Notes under the pieces: model-generated | What the model saw: only the letters and a program-made list of their open reading frames with translations | The model's database searches: none | Told to the model about the DNA's origin: nothing | Program-made: the position numbers and the translations under genes | In this document: piece after piece, positions 5,063-6,153 of the stretch | How the letters are laid out: each line of letters begins with the position of its first letter | Numbering within the stretch: position 1 is the first letter of the stretch | DNA from: Spartobacteria bacterium | GTDB taxonomy: Bacteria > Verrucomicrobiota > Verrucomicrobiia > Chthoniobacterales > Chthoniobacteraceae | Direction: 5' to 3' | DNA length: 6,153 nt | Assembly (NCBI GenBank): GCA_025355595.1 | Contig: JANXZI010000185.1 | Coordinates: forward strand, 1-6,153

Positions 5063-6153
5063 TCATTCTCCGATTTCCGCGAGGCTCACGAGCCGGCTTT
5101 TTTCGCGGAGCGATTTCGCGGCGGCGTGGACGATGGCCGTGACCTCTTGGATTTCACCGTGCGGCACCGGCTCCTGCCCGGTCAGCAGCATCTGGCGGAA
5201 TGTCGCCGCCATGCGGAACATCTGGTAGTGGTGGCCGTGCCAGAAATCGCCCTCGATGGACGGCGTCGTCGAGTAGAGCTTTTTCTTAAAGTACACGTCG
5301 GTGCGGTCATACTCGAAGCGTTCGTAAGGCTGGCCGAACCAGAAATGGCACGGGTAGCGATCCGGATACGTGATGAGGCCGTGGCACGCGTCCTTGTGTT
5401 CGAGCATGCTCACCGCTTCCGCGCCCGCGCCCATGAGGGTGACGATGCCCCACACCGGATGCTGGCCATAGACCATCCATCCTGGCAGCGAATAGCGGCT
5501 GTAGAGCCGCGCGGACACATGCTCGATCGCGCCGAATCCGCCCGCATCGCGCATCCGCAGTGCCGCCTCGATTCCCCATTCATAGCGCCAGCAGCTCGCG
5601 GACATCAGCGGCGTGCGATGCTGCCGCGCAAAGTCGAGGATCTTGCGAGTTCCCTGCACGGTTCCGCCGATCGGCTTGTCGCAAAATGTCGGAAGACCTT
5701 TCGCAAGTCCGGGAGCAACGAGATCGAAATGATCCTCGCCACCGCCCGACGCATCACCGAGCCAGACGGCATCCACATTAGCGACGAGTTCATCGAGTGA
5801 GCGCACCGCCTGCACGCCCGGAAATGCTTCGGTGAACGGGCCGGTCGCCGACGGATCCGCGTCGTAACAATGCGTGATTTTCGTATCTGCAAACGGCCAG
5901 CCATCGAACGCATGCCGCGGGTTGCGGATGATCGTCTGGAAAAATTTTGCCGATCCCTTGTCGAGATATTTGCTGATCGCGGCCAGGTTGCAGGCCGGAT
6001 GCAAGTACTGCGCGAAGTGCCAGGTGTGCCCGTTTTCCCGCTGCGGCTTCCCGTCCTTGCTCGCCGAGATCACGCCGATGCGGAATGTCTTCCCGGCCGC
6101 CGCGGCGACGGAAACACCCGTGGTGGCGGCCGCCGCAGCCGAGCCCGCCATCG
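5063..6153 (-). CDS. Gfo/Idh/MocA family oxidoreductase with exported-type N-terminus (partial at window edge)
   Basis: The minus strand is open from the right edge to a TGA at 5063-5065, giving at least 362 residues. The visible N-terminus MAGSAAAAATTGVSVAAAAG is an Ala-rich hydrophobic stretch like the core and cleavage region of a Tat signal peptide; the expected twin-arginine segment would lie past the edge, so the Met at 6151 is probably internal. A Rossmann domain starts at KTFRIGVISASKDGK (21-35); the usual GxGxxG is replaced by GVISASKDG. DAVWLGDASGGGEDHFDLV at 127-145 and the FCDKPIGGTV loop at 156-165 (the family's E/D-K-P motif, with the nicotinamide-contacting Lys) are typical. 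The C-terminal alpha/beta domain contains PGWMVYGQHPVWGIVTLMGA and ends with the QEVTAIVHAAAKSL helix common in this family. Such exported members are numerous in PVC bacteria and are thought to act on sugars or sugar acids; the substrate is unknown. The gene is undamaged over the visible part and GC-rich like the dehydrogenase at the other end. Confidence 0.88.
   Translation of the reverse strand, partial: MAGSAAAAATTGVSVAAAAGKTFRIGVISASKDGKPQRENGHTWHFAQYLHPACNLAAISKYLDKGSAKFFQTIIRNPRHAFDGWPFADTKITHCYDADPSATGPFTEAFPGVQAVRSLDELVANVDAVWLGDASGGGEDHFDLVAPGLAKGLPTFCDKPIGGTVQGTRKILDFARQHRTPLMSASCWRYEWGIEAALRMRDAGGFGAIEHVSARLYSRYSLPGWMVYGQHPVWGIVTLMGAGAEAVSMLEHKDACHGLITYPDRYPCHFWFGQPYERFEYDRTDVYFKKKLYSTTPSIEGDFWHGHHYQMFRMAATFRQMLLTGQEPVPHGEIQEVTAIVHAAAKSLREKSRLVSLAEIGE

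Noticed and set aside
4925..5090. A plus-strand frame continuing from the hsdR fragment in another register (RGTFYTVSQESR), suggesting a transposase or further gene debris.
   Set aside because: It is short, overlaps the 3' end of the oxidoreductase gene, and matches no family I can name.
5126..5800. A 224-codon plus-strand open frame.
   Set aside because: It lies entirely opposite the Gfo/Idh/MocA gene and has a composition expected of antisense of GC-rich coding DNA.

Overview
The window looks like a chromosomal stretch from a bacterium of the PVC group, most likely Verrucomicrobiota. This is inferred from the gene families: a PVC-type membrane-bound dehydrogenase (TIGR02604/DUF7133-like) with a signal peptide, a Gfo/Idh/MocA oxidoreductase with an exported-type N-terminus, a family 9 glycosyltransferase of the 'GGCW..R ... 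LPRCMDMIT' type, and an intergenic spacer packed with GC-rich perfect palindromes. No rRNA, tRNA or taxonomic marker is present, so the assignment is tentative.

Layout. 1-1184 (minus): N-terminal 394 residues of the dehydrogenase, running off the left edge. 1185-1750: non-coding spacer with a row of short palindromes (1261-1443), then a 257-bp unit (1450-1706) bounded by 38/39-bp inverted repeats. Inside that unit is a 54-codon plus-strand frame (1562-1726) that starts like a secreted protein and ends in repeat DNA. 1752-about 2070 (minus): the 3' remnant of an unrecognised gene. 2137-3132 (minus): polysaccharide pyruvyl transferase. 3150-3884 (minus): small family 2-like glycosyltransferase. 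3979-4799 (minus): a decayed, 5'-truncated family 9 glycosyltransferase with a nonsense codon and two frameshifts. 4796-4975 (plus): a fragment of the C-terminus of a type I restriction subunit (HsdR), abutting the truncated glycosyltransferase head to head. 5063-6153 (minus): Gfo/Idh/MocA oxidoreductase, missing its N-terminus at the right edge.

Reading the parts together: two well-kept, GC-rich genes of a type common in PVC carbohydrate metabolism flank a visibly rearranged, AT-richer accessory segment. That segment carries cell-surface glycan genes, of which two are intact (glycosyltransferase, then pyruvyl transferase, same strand, 17-bp gap) and one is dead, plus debris from a restriction system and an unknown gene. 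The two intact genes could transfer a sugar and then cap it with a pyruvate ketal; that pairing is inferred from adjacency and family only. I see no convincing new defence or mobile system. The most unusual content is the palindrome array, the MITE-like repeat unit, and the abrupt glycosyltransferase/hsdR junction.
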